Source: Nocardiopsis sp. CNT312 (GTDB taxonomy: Bacteria > Actinomycetota > Actinomycetes > Streptosporangiales > Streptosporangiaceae). From it: a DNA stretch of 62,468 nt. A program made the position numbers and the translations under genes. The DNA lies in contig NZ_AZXF01000030.1 in assembly GCF_000515115.1 (NCBI RefSeq), positions 454 to 62,921 on the forward strand, read 5' to 3'. The notes beneath the pieces are model-generated. The model worked only from the letters and a program-made list of their open reading frames with translations, was not told where the DNA came from and searched no databases. How positions within the stretch are numbered: the stretch's first letter is position 1; the number at the start of each line of letters is the position of its first letter. Positions 55,057 through 62,468 of the stretch are shown here, piece by piece.

Positions 55057-56383
55057 ACCGTACCTCCACAAGCCCGACCAGTGAGTCGGTGCGCACGCTG
55101 ATCGTCGGTGGGGCACCGCCGTCCCGCGCGGCACCCGTGTCCTCCGTCGGTCCGAACACCCTCCGGTGGTCCACGAAGAACCCCGACTCCACCACCGGTC
55201 CGTCGTCCTCCGGGGCGATCCGCACCGCTCCGAGCCCCACCTGGGACACGACCTCCACACGGGCGTCACCGGGCAGGACCAGCGTCGTCTTCCCGTTCAC
55301 CCGGGTGGACACCTCCACCGTGTCCCCGGGCTCCAGGTCCGTCAGCCCGGTGAGGTCCATCTCGGCGTTTCCCAGGGTCAGCCGGTACGCGTCGGCCTCC
55401 GCTTCGGCCACCGTCGTCGGACGCCAGTCGACACCGTCGACCCGGATACGCGCCAGGTCGGTCGACAGGGAGGCCACCGCCGCGAGCGCGAGGGCCAGTC
55501 CCAGCGGCACCAGACCGCGCGGGTTGCCCCACCAGGTACCCAGCAGGGCGTACATCCCCACCGCGCCGAGCCCGGCGGAGAGGAAGAACACCCCGGTCTC
55601 CGGGCCCAGCAGTAGTTCCGCGGTCGCCTGGCTCCACAGGTCGGAACTCCACCCGAAGGCCGCGATCGGCGCCACGACGGCGAGGGCACCGATCGTCCAC
55701 AGCGCGAGCGAGGCCAGGGGGAGGCCCTTCCCGCACCCGGTGTGGTCGGCCGACCCATCACCGCCGTCCTCCTCCTCGTCCCCGTGGGCCCCACGCCGTG
55801 CCACCACGGCCAGGTCCACCGGACCCTTCGGAGCGGAGGCCCAGGGCTGTGCCGGGTTGTAGTAGGCGGGTGTGGCCTCGGGCGCAGGTGTGGCCGGCGG
55901 TGGCTCCCGTCGGCGCAGATCCGCGCGCAGTCCCGTGAACAGGCCCTTGAGGTCCACTCCCCGGTTGCGCGCCGACAGCAGACCGAGGATGAGCGGGGTG
56001 GCCAGGACCAGCGTCGACCAGTCGAACCCGCCGATCAGGCTCAGGGCCGTCGCAGCGGCGAGCCCCGCGGTGAGCAGCGTCGGCACGGACCGGGACGGGA
56101 TACTCCGGTCCAGCATCTGCTCGAACGTCGCGGGCACGCCCTCGGAGTCGCGCATCAGCATCCACGCGGCGACATAGAGGATGATCCCGGTGCCGCCCGC
56201 GAACGAGGTGAGGACGAAGGCGGAGCGCCACACCGACGGATCCGTGTCCGTGTAGCGGCCCAGGCCCGAGCAGACCCCCGCGAGCACCCGTTCCTCATCG
56301 CTCTTGCGGAGTTCGCGCGCGGGGGCTCCGGCACTGCCGCCCCGTACCGGCCCCGGGCCGTCACCGGGCGGATCGTCAGTCAT
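55043..56383 (-). CDS. PspC-domain membrane protein with C-terminal LiaF-like domain
   Basis: 446 residues. PspC domain at about 25-90 (DEERVLAGVCSGLGRYTDTD), several helices, and an extracytoplasmic or cytoplasmic beta-rich C-terminus (EMDLTGLTDLEPGDTVEVS) like the toastrack/LiaF domain. Such proteins hold back a LiaRS-type two-component system under normal conditions. It is divergent from a PspC-fused kinase and its regulator, supporting that role. Confidence 0.8.
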   Translation of the reverse strand: MTDDPPGDGPGPVRGGSAGAPARELRKSDEERVLAGVCSGLGRYTDTDPSVWRSAFVLTSFAGGTGIILYVAAWMLMRDSEGVPATFEQMLDRSIPSRSVPTLLTAGLAAATALSLIGGFDWSTLVLATPLILGLLSARNRGVDLKGLFTGLRADLRRREPPPATPAPEATPAYYNPAQPWASAPKGPVDLAVVARRGAHGDEEEDGGDGSADHTGCGKGLPLASLALWTIGALAVVAPIAAFGWSSDLWSQATAELLLGPETGVFFLSAGLGAVGMYALLGTWWGNPRGLVPLGLALALAAVASLSTDLARIRVDGVDWRPTTVAEAEADAYRLTLGNAEMDLTGLTDLEPGDTVEVSTRVNGKTTLVLPGDARVEVVSQVGLGAVRIAPEDDGPVVESGFFVDHRRVFGPTEDTGAARDGGAPPTISVRTDSLVGLVEVRYGQT

Positions 56384-56502
56384 CGTCGATCACCATGCTC
56401 CCCTCACACCTCCATCGTGTCCCCCCTGGGGGACCGGAGGAATCCGGGACGACCCTGAAACCACCCTGACCGGAGCCGGAGCCGGAGCAGGGGAGGGACC
56501 CG

Positions 56503-57807
56503 ATGGTGTCGGCACCGGGCCCGGGTGCATCCTGGTCGAGGACCTCGGACCTCGACGGCCGCACGCCTACCCGTGCGGCCACGGACGGAAGCGGTGATCG
56601 GGCGGTGGAACCTACGGCCGCGGGGCCCCCGCGGCTCACCCGCGCGGTGGACGGCAGACTCCTCGGCGGGATCGCCGCAGGGCTCGCCCGGCACCTGGGC
56701 GTCGACCCCGTCGTGGTCCGTCTGGCCTTCATGGCCCTGTCCGTCGGCGGTATCGGGGTCGCGGTGTACGTGGCCCTGTACTTCTTCACCCCGCTGGAGG
56801 AGACCGCTTCCGAGGAGGAGGGCGGTGAGCGCTCCCGGCGCCGAGGGCGCGACGTGTCCCAGCTCATCGCCTACGTGGGGCTCGCGGCTGGGATCGGCGT
56901 CCTCTTCCTGCTCTTCGGCGGCGTGTTCGACCCGTTCCTGTGGTTCCTGGTGTTCGGTGCCCTCGGCGGCGCTATCCTGTGGCGCCAGGCCAACCCGGCC
57001 CAGCGCGACGAGTGGATGTCCTCCACCGTCCACCGGGCCGGACGCAGGGGGCTCACGCGCACCGGCGCGGGGGTGCTCCTCATCGTCGTCGGCGTGATCG
57101 GCTTCCTCCTGTTCCAGCAGCAGCTCCAGGAGGCGCGCGCCGGGCTCACGTTCGCCTTCACCCTGATCGCGGGTATCTCGCTGGTCGTGGCTCCGTGGAT
57201 CGTCGGCCTCATCCGTGAACGCGACCAGGAGCGCCGTGAGCGCATCCGCAACGCCGAACGCGCCGAACTCGCCGCGCACATCCACGACTCCGTTCTGCAC
57301 ACCCTGACCCTCATCCAGCGCAGGGCCGAGGACCCGAGGGAGGTCCAGCGGCTGGCGCGCGTTCAGGAGCGGGCGCTGCGCAGTTGGCTCTACCAGCGCC
57401 CCGCGGACACGGAGACGACGGTGTCGCCGGGGCTGGAGCGCGTCGCGGCCGAGGTCGAGGAGGAGCACGGCGTCCCGATCGAGGTGGTGTGCGTGGGCGA
57501 CTGCGACATCGACGACGGACTGGCCGCGATGCTGCGCGCCGCCCGGGAGGCGATGGTCAACGCCGCCAAGTACGCCGGGAGCGACCACATCTCGGTGTTC
57601 GGCGAGGTCGAGGCGGAGGAGGTGCTCGTGTTCGTCCGCGACCGGGGCACCGGTTTCGACCTGGACGCGGTGCCCGACGACCGCATGGGGGTGCGCGGGT
57701 CCATCATCGGCCGGATGGAGCGCCACGGCGGTGCGGCGCGCCTGCGCACCGCACCGGGGGAGGGCACCGAGGTACAGCTTCGGATGCCGAGGATCCCGCA
57801 GCTGTGA
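56503..57807 (+). CDS. PspC-fused sensor histidine kinase (LiaS-like)
   Basis: 434 residues. PspC domain at about 45-105 (AVDGRLLGGIAAGLARHLGVD), further helices to about 245, then a NarL-family kinase: HisKA_3-type AHIHDSVLHTLTLIQ with the phospho-His and a HATPase with REAMVNAAKYAG and DRGTGFD. The ATG has GGGGAGGG upstream. Followed by a LuxR-type regulator after 69 bases. It probably senses envelope or membrane stress together with the divergent PspC/LiaF-like protein. Confidence 0.85.
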   Translation: MVSAPGPGASWSRTSDLDGRTPTRAATDGSGDRAVEPTAAGPPRLTRAVDGRLLGGIAAGLARHLGVDPVVVRLAFMALSVGGIGVAVYVALYFFTPLEETASEEEGGERSRRRGRDVSQLIAYVGLAAGIGVLFLLFGGVFDPFLWFLVFGALGGAILWRQANPAQRDEWMSSTVHRAGRRGLTRTGAGVLLIVVGVIGFLLFQQQLQEARAGLTFAFTLIAGISLVVAPWIVGLIRERDQERRERIRNAERAELAAHIHDSVLHTLTLIQRRAEDPREVQRLARVQERALRSWLYQRPADTETTVSPGLERVAAEVEEEHGVPIEVVCVGDCDIDDGLAAMLRAAREAMVNAAKYAGSDHISVFGEVEAEEVLVFVRDRGTGFDLDAVPDDRMGVRGSIIGRMERHGGAARLRTAPGEGTEVQLRMPRIPQL

Positions 57808-57876
57808 CGGTTCGGGGAGTGGCCTCATGCGGACAGCGGCCGCCGGGCGCTCCGCTTCCTGGATAGGCTCCGGAGT

Positions 57877-58548
57877 GTGACAGAGGAGAGCGTGAGTTTC
57901 AGTGACGGGGACGCGGTTCCGCGCGTCGTGATCGTGGACGACCACCGCCTCTTCCGCAGCGGGGTGCGCGGGGAGCTCGGCGACGCGGTCGAGTGCGTCG
58001 GCGAGGCGGGGGACGTCGACAGCGCCGTCCAGGTCATCGGCGAGACCCGGCCCGACCTGGTGCTGCTCGACGTCCACCTGCCGGGGGGCGGGGGTGTCGA
58101 GGTGCTGCGCCGGGTCCTGGCCCAGCACCCGCAGATCCGCTTCCTGGCCCTGTCGGTCTCCGACGCGGCCGAGGACGTGATCGGGGTGGTCCGCGGCGGA
58201 GCCCGCGGCTATGTCACCAAGACCATCTCCGGCGGTGACCTGGCCCAGGCGATCGTCCGGGTCGCCGACGGCGACGCCGTGTTCTCACCGAGGCTGGCCG
58301 GGTTCGTCCTCGACGCCTTCTCCGCGACCGACGCTCCGCCGGTCGACCCCGAACTGGACCGGCTGACCCAGCGGGAGCGCGAGGTCCTGCGGCTCATCGC
58401 CCGCGGCTACGCCTACAAGGAGGTCGCCAAGGAGCTGTTCATCTCGGTCAAGACGGTCGAGACGCACGTGTCCTCGGTCCTGCGCAAGCTCCAGCTCTCC
58501 AATCGGCACGAGCTGAGCAGGTGGGCGACGGCGCGCCGCCTGGTCTGA
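57877..58548 (+). CDS. LuxR-type response regulator (LiaR-like)
   Basis: 223 residues. Receiver with DDHRLFRSGV, Asp65 (LVLLDVHLPG) and Lys in GYVTKTIS; LuxR-type helix-turn-helix near the C-terminus (LTQREREVLRLIARG). Partner of the PspC-fused kinase. It ends 14 bases from the convergent nucleoside hydrolase. Confidence 0.88.
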   Translation: MTEESVSFSDGDAVPRVVIVDDHRLFRSGVRGELGDAVECVGEAGDVDSAVQVIGETRPDLVLLDVHLPGGGGVEVLRRVLAQHPQIRFLALSVSDAAEDVIGVVRGGARGYVTKTISGGDLAQAIVRVADGDAVFSPRLAGFVLDAFSATDAPPVDPELDRLTQREREVLRLIARGYAYKEVAKELFISVKTVETHVSSVLRKLQLSNRHELSRWATARRLV

Positions 58549-58562
58549 GTCGGGGCGTTCGG

Positions 58563-59498
58563 TCAGCGCAGCGCGTCGAGCATCCGGGACAGGAACTCGG
58601 TCCCCGAGACCCCGGTGACGACGCGCGCGGGGCGGCGGTCGTCCCTCCGGGGGCGCGGGCGCAGGTCGGCCACGGTCATGCCGCGGGTCAGTGTCCCAGA
58701 GAGCTCCACCCGGATCGGGGTGTGGAGCGACTCGGTCACCAGGTGGGGGTCGAGCAGGACCGCCGCGGCCAGAGGGTCGTGCATCGCGCACTGGCGCACG
58801 CCGAAGACCCCGGAGTAGAAGTCGGCGTAGAAGTCCAGGAAGGCCGATGTGCGCTCGGCACGCTCGCCGGGGACGCCCTTGAGCTCATCCAGCCACGCCG
58901 CGGTGGCGACCGTGCGCATGGTGACGTCCAGCGCCACCAGGTCCAGGTCGAACCCGGCGGCGAAGACCGCCTCGGCGGCCTCAGGGTCGTTGGCCACGTT
59001 GGCCTCGGCGTGTGTTCCGGTGTTGCCGGGGGCACGGACCGCACCGCCCATCACGACCAGGCGGCGCACCAGCGTCGGCAGGTCCGGTTCCAGTCGCAGG
59101 GCGAGGCCCAGGTTGGTCAGCGGACCGACCGCAAGGACGTCGAGCGCGCCGGGTGTCTCGCGTGCCAGGCGGACTAGCAGCTCGGCCGCGGACTCCGCGA
59201 CGGGCGCACCGGCAGGGGCGGGCAGTTCCACATCGCCCAGACCGTTGCCGCCGTGGACGGCTCGGGCCGACCGCGGACGCTGGACGAGTGGCCGGGAGGC
59301 GCCGACCGCGACGGGTGTGTCGGCACGGCCGTACAGCTCCAGCAGCCGCAAGGCGTTGTCCGAGGTGCGCTCCACGCCGTTGTTGCCGAACACCGCGCCG
59401 ACACCGGCGATCTCCACGTCGGACCGTGCTGCGAGGTAGGCGAGGGCGACGGCGTCGTCGATCCCGGGATCGCAGTCGACGAACACACGCGTGCCCAT
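58563..59498 (-). CDS. inosine-uridine preferring nucleoside hydrolase
   Basis: 311 residues. The calcium-binding DCDPGIDDA at residues 8-16, VVMGGA and the late MHDPLAA with its catalytic His mark the family. It splits ribonucleosides to base and ribose for salvage. ATG 59498 has AAGGAG ten bases upstream. Divergent from pcrA. Confidence 0.9.
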   Translation of the reverse strand: MGTRVFVDCDPGIDDAVALAYLAARSDVEIAGVGAVFGNNGVERTSDNALRLLELYGRADTPVAVGASRPLVQRPRSARAVHGGNGLGDVELPAPAGAPVAESAAELLVRLARETPGALDVLAVGPLTNLGLALRLEPDLPTLVRRLVVMGGAVRAPGNTGTHAEANVANDPEAAEAVFAAGFDLDLVALDVTMRTVATAAWLDELKGVPGERAERTSAFLDFYADFYSGVFGVRQCAMHDPLAAAVLLDPHLVTESLHTPIRVELSGTLTRGMTVADLRPRPRRDDRRPARVVTGVSGTEFLSRMLDALR

Positions 59499-59643
59499 GG
59501 CGGAGGAGCTCCTTCGGTGGCGGTGGAACGGCGCTGCGTCCAGCGTAGAACGTCCGCTGGTGTCCTTCGTTGCCGTTTCGGTGGGGGCTGGGGCACGGAC
59601 GGGGACGGATCCCCTGTCGTGGGGGAGCCGTAACCTGGGGGAC

Positions 59644-61971
59644 GTGTCCTCCCAAGAGCAGCTTCTCGAAGGTCTGAACGGTCCCCAGCGCGAAGCGGTC
59701 ACCCACAGCGGTGGACCGCTCCTGATCGTGGCGGGCGCCGGTTCGGGCAAGACCCGTGTCCTCACCCACCGCATCGCCTATCTCATGGCCGAGCGCGGGG
59801 CGCGCCCCGGGGAGATCCTCGCGATCACCTTCACCAACAAGGCCGCCGCCGAGATGAGGGAGCGCATCGAGGCACTGCTGGGCCCGCGGGCCGCCCGGAC
59901 GCTGTGGACGATGACGTTCCACGCGGCGTGTGTGCGCGTCCTGAGGAGGGAGGGGCACCGGCTCGGCTACCCGAGCGGCTTCACCATCTACGACGCGGCC
60001 GACTCCGCCCGCCTGATGCAGTTGGTCTGCAAGGAGCTGGACCTGGAGCCCAAGCGGTTCCCACCCAAGTCGTTCTCCTCGCAGGTGTCCAACCTCAAGA
60101 ACGAACTCGTCGACTACGACACCTTCGCGGGGCAGGCGCAGACCGAGCAGGAGAAGACGCTCGCCGAGGCGTACAAGCTGTACCAGCAGCGCCTGCACGA
60201 GGCGGGTGCCATGGACTTCGACGACCTGATCATGGTCACCGTCAACCTGCTCCAGATGTTCCCGGACGTGGCCGAGTACTACCGGCGCCGGTTCCGGCAC
60301 GTGCTGGTCGACGAGTACCAGGACACCAACCACGCGCAGTACGTGTTCATCCGCGAGCTGGTGGGCACCGACGCGGAGGGCTCCGGGGGCGGCGCCCCGG
60401 CGGTTCCGCCGTCGGAGCTGTGCGTGGTGGGTGACGCGGACCAGTCGATCTACGCCTTCCGCGGTGCGACCATCCGCAACATCCTGGAGTTCGAGCGGGA
60501 CTTCCCGGACGCGCGGACCATCCTCCTGGAGCAGAACTACCGGTCCACGCAGACCATCCTGTCGGCGGCCAACGCGGTGATCGACCGCAACGAGGGGCGC
60601 CCGGAGAAGAACCTGTGGTCGGACAACGGCGAGGGCGCCGCCATCACGGGATACGTCGCCGACAACGAGCACGACGAGGCGGCGTTCGTCGTCGGGGAGA
60701 TCGACGAGCTCACCGACGACGGTACGGTCCGCCCCGGCGAAGTGGCGGTGTTCTACCGCACCAACGCCCAGTCCCGTGTGCTGGAGGAGGTGTTCGTCCG
60801 CACCGGCCTTCCGTACAAGATCGTGGGCGGGCTGCGCTTCTACGAGCGAAAGGAGATCCGGGACGTCCTCGCCTACCTGCGGGTCCTGGCCAACCCGGAG
60901 GACACCGTCAGCCTCCGGCGCATCATCAACGTGCCCAAGCGCGGGATCGGTGCGCGTGCGGAGGAGGCGGTGGAGCTCTTCGCCGCCAGAGAGCGGACGT
61001 CGTTCGCCCGGGCGCTGCGGCGCTTCGACGAGATCCCCGGGCTGGCGGCGCGCTCGGCGAAGGCGATCGGGAACTTCACCGCACTGCTGGACGAGCTCGC
61101 GGAGATCGTGCCGACGGGGACGCCGGCGGAGATCGTCGAGGCGGTACTGGACAGGACGGGGTATCTGTCCGAGCTGGCCGGGTCCAAGGACATCCAGGAT
61201 GAGAGCCGGGTGGAGAACCTGAAGGAGTTCGTCGACCTCGCCCGGGAGTTCGAGTACACCTTCGCCGAGCTGGTGGGGCGGGAACCGGTGGACGAGGAGG
61301 ACGAGGACGGGGCGGAGCCGGTCGATCCGGGCGAGCCGACGCTGGTGGACTTCCTGGAGCGTGTCTCCCTGGTGGCCGACACCGACCAGATCCCCGACGA
61401 GGACGACGAGGGCGGTGTGGTCACGCTGATGACGCTGCACTCGGCCAAGGGGCTGGAGTTCCCTGTGGTGTTCCTGACGGGTATGGAGGACGGGGTCTTC
61501 CCGCACATGCGTACGCTCAGCGACAAGTCGGAGCTGGAGGAGGAGCGGCGGCTGGCGTACGTGGGCCTGACGCGGGCGCGGCGGCTGCTGTACGTGAGCC
61601 GTGCGGCCGTCCGCAGCGCCTGGGGCACCCCGTCGTACAACCCGGCGTCCCGGTTCCTCGACGAGGTTCCCCCGTCCCTGGTGGAGTGGCGCCGGTCCGC
61701 ATCGGTCTTGGCCGCACCGCCGAGCAGGGGTATCGGCGGCCGGTCGGTGTTCGGTTCGGGGGGAGGCTCCAGCGGCCGGGGCGGCGCGTCGAAGCAGAAG
61801 CAGGCGCCCACCCTGAGCGTGGGCGACCTGGTCAACCACGACTCGTTCGGTATGGGACGGGTCCGGTTGGTCGAGGGCGGCGGTGACAGGACCAAGGCGA
61901 GGATCGACTTCGGTGCGGACATCGGGGAGAAGGACCTCGTGGTGAAGTACGCCCCGATCGAGAAGCTCTAG
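59644..61971 (+). CDS. pcrA: UvrD/PcrA-type ATP-dependent DNA helicase
   Basis: 775 residues of superfamily 1. Walker A GAGSGKTR, motif Ia FTNKAAAEM, DEYQDTN, GDADQSIYAFRGA, QNYRS, TLHSAKGLEF and VGLTRARR are all present; the C-terminal tail ends with a Tudor-like domain (VGDLVNHDSFGMGRV). It unwinds DNA 3' to 5' in repair and in removing RecA or RNA polymerase. GTG 59644 follows CTGGGGGAC. Confidence 0.94.
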   Translation: MSSQEQLLEGLNGPQREAVTHSGGPLLIVAGAGSGKTRVLTHRIAYLMAERGARPGEILAITFTNKAAAEMRERIEALLGPRAARTLWTMTFHAACVRVLRREGHRLGYPSGFTIYDAADSARLMQLVCKELDLEPKRFPPKSFSSQVSNLKNELVDYDTFAGQAQTEQEKTLAEAYKLYQQRLHEAGAMDFDDLIMVTVNLLQMFPDVAEYYRRRFRHVLVDEYQDTNHAQYVFIRELVGTDAEGSGGGAPAVPPSELCVVGDADQSIYAFRGATIRNILEFERDFPDARTILLEQNYRSTQTILSAANAVIDRNEGRPEKNLWSDNGEGAAITGYVADNEHDEAAFVVGEIDELTDDGTVRPGEVAVFYRTNAQSRVLEEVFVRTGLPYKIVGGLRFYERKEIRDVLAYLRVLANPEDTVSLRRIINVPKRGIGARAEEAVELFAARERTSFARALRRFDEIPGLAARSAKAIGNFTALLDELAEIVPTGTPAEIVEAVLDRTGYLSELAGSKDIQDESRVENLKEFVDLAREFEYTFAELVGREPVDEEDEDGAEPVDPGEPTLVDFLERVSLVADTDQIPDEDDEGGVVTLMTLHSAKGLEFPVVFLTGMEDGVFPHMRTLSDKSELEEERRLAYVGLTRARRLLYVSRAAVRSAWGTPSYNPASRFLDEVPPSLVEWRRSASVLAAPPSRGIGGRSVFGSGGGSSGRGGASKQKQAPTLSVGDLVNHDSFGMGRVRLVEGGGDRTKARIDFGADIGEKDLVVKYAPIEKL

Positions 61972-62237
61972 GGTTCGTCCCCCAGGCGTCCCAAGCCGTG
62001 GATGAGGGGTATGACCAGCGGATATGGCTGGGCGTGGTGTCGGTTTTGTGACTTTGTGTCCAAGTTGATCCTGTCGATGGAGGACGCGACACCCGCGATG
62101 CGCGGGAAACGTGTCACGAGCGCTCCCTCGCCGGGGTACAGTTGGGGAAGACCGAGCGAGACGTACGTGGTTTCCTCCACGGACGTGCCGGTCGTTCCCC
62201 GGTTATCGAAGGACATCGCTTCTTCGTCCCCACATGG

Positions 62238-62266
62238 TTCGAGTAGTACTTCGGATTGTGTAGAGT
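62238..62266 (+). promoter_or_regulatory. promoter P1, rRNA-type
   Basis: TTCGAG (62238-62243), 17-base spacer, TAGAGT (62261-62266). The TAGAGTCGGGG context resembles the -10 of Streptomyces rRNA promoters. Confidence 0.55.
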
Positions 62267-62366
62267 CGGGGGGTCGCCGAATACGGGTCGGAATTCTGGT
62301 CCGTTGAAAGCACACAGCCTTACGGGTGTCCCACCCCGTTCGGGTGTTTCGCACGAACCGCCGGAT

Positions 62367-62394
62367 TTGGCGGGGACACGGAACGGCTGATAAA
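62367..62394 (+). promoter_or_regulatory. promoter P2, rRNA-type
   Basis: TTGGCG (62367-62372), 16-base spacer, GATAAA (62389-62394), followed by GTGGAAACACAAC. Tandem placement after P1 is typical of stable RNA operons. Confidence 0.55.
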
Positions 62395-62468
62395 GTGGAA
62401 ACACAACAAAGCGTAAAGCCGCTGACGCGGTGGAAACGCGGGCGCCTTCCACGGAAGAGCGACCGGGA

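Larger units (their letters stand above)
61972..62468. other. intergenic region after pcrA, with tandem promoters
   Basis: No supported gene in 497 bases; frames on both strands are short and lack ribosome sites. The last 230 bases hold two promoter-like pairs and look like an rRNA or tRNA upstream region. The window ends before any RNA gene is visible. Confidence 0.5.

Noticed and set aside
61968..62354. 128-residue minus-strand frame after pcrA
   Set aside because: Weak codon bias, no ribosome site, lies across promoter-like sequence; probably non-coding.

Overview
The window is very GC-rich with dense genes, many GTG/TTG starts and frequent 4-base start/stop overlaps. It carries a WhiB-family gene, an OsaCAB-type osmosensing locus, an ANTAR protein, MprAB/HtrA and a PcrA helicase. 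Together these point to the chromosome of a filamentous actinomycete. A Nocardiopsis-like member of the Streptosporangiales is my best guess; this is inferred from gene content and was not tested against a database.

Left part (1-20 kb). The left edge holds the end of a small cluster of uncharacterised families (start of a DUF350-like protein, tiny membrane protein, lipoprotein, DUF2617, DUF4178). It is followed by a sulfurtransferase, two small membrane proteins, a peptidoglycan amidase and the NAD(P)HX repair enzyme. A TetR/Nudix pair with a clear palindromic operator faces a membrane gene block: an SRPBCC-like protein, a methyltransferase fused to a DCC-like thiol domain, and a PrsW-type protease. 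Then come a Phd/RelE toxin-antitoxin pair, a BisC-type molybdoenzyme, a CoA-ester lyase, and an MprAB two-component system facing an HtrA/PepD-type protease.

Middle part (20-44 kb). This is a signalling and osmoadaptation region. It contains an orphan NarL-type regulator and an OsaC-like multidomain phosphatase/anti-sigma protein, divergent from a soluble poly-HAMP hybrid kinase (OsaA-like) and its response regulator (OsaB-like). PAS-GAF, GAF-ANTAR, STAS and MEDS-HATPase proteins, a GT4 glycosyltransferase and a PP2C phosphatase follow. After a CopC pair and a WhiB-family gene comes the ectoine operon ectABC, then the ectoine uptake operon ehuBCDA, which ends in a textbook terminator. Sensing, partner-switching control, solute synthesis and solute recovery thus lie within about 23 kb.

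Right part (43-62 kb). A CPBP protein precedes polyphosphate kinase, which has four 11-bp PHO-box-like repeats just upstream, then a MutT1-type hydrolase and an SRPBCC protein. Next are a His-rich secreted peptide, an M50-like membrane protein, an orphan STAS protein, a large membrane protein, an AMACR-type CoA racemase and KsgA. A PspC/LiaFSR-like envelope-stress set, a nucleoside hydrolase and PcrA follow. The last 250 bases carry two tandem strong promoters of the kind seen before actinobacterial rRNA operons, but no rRNA lies inside the window.

No CRISPR array, tRNA, rRNA, insertion sequence or prophage was recognised.
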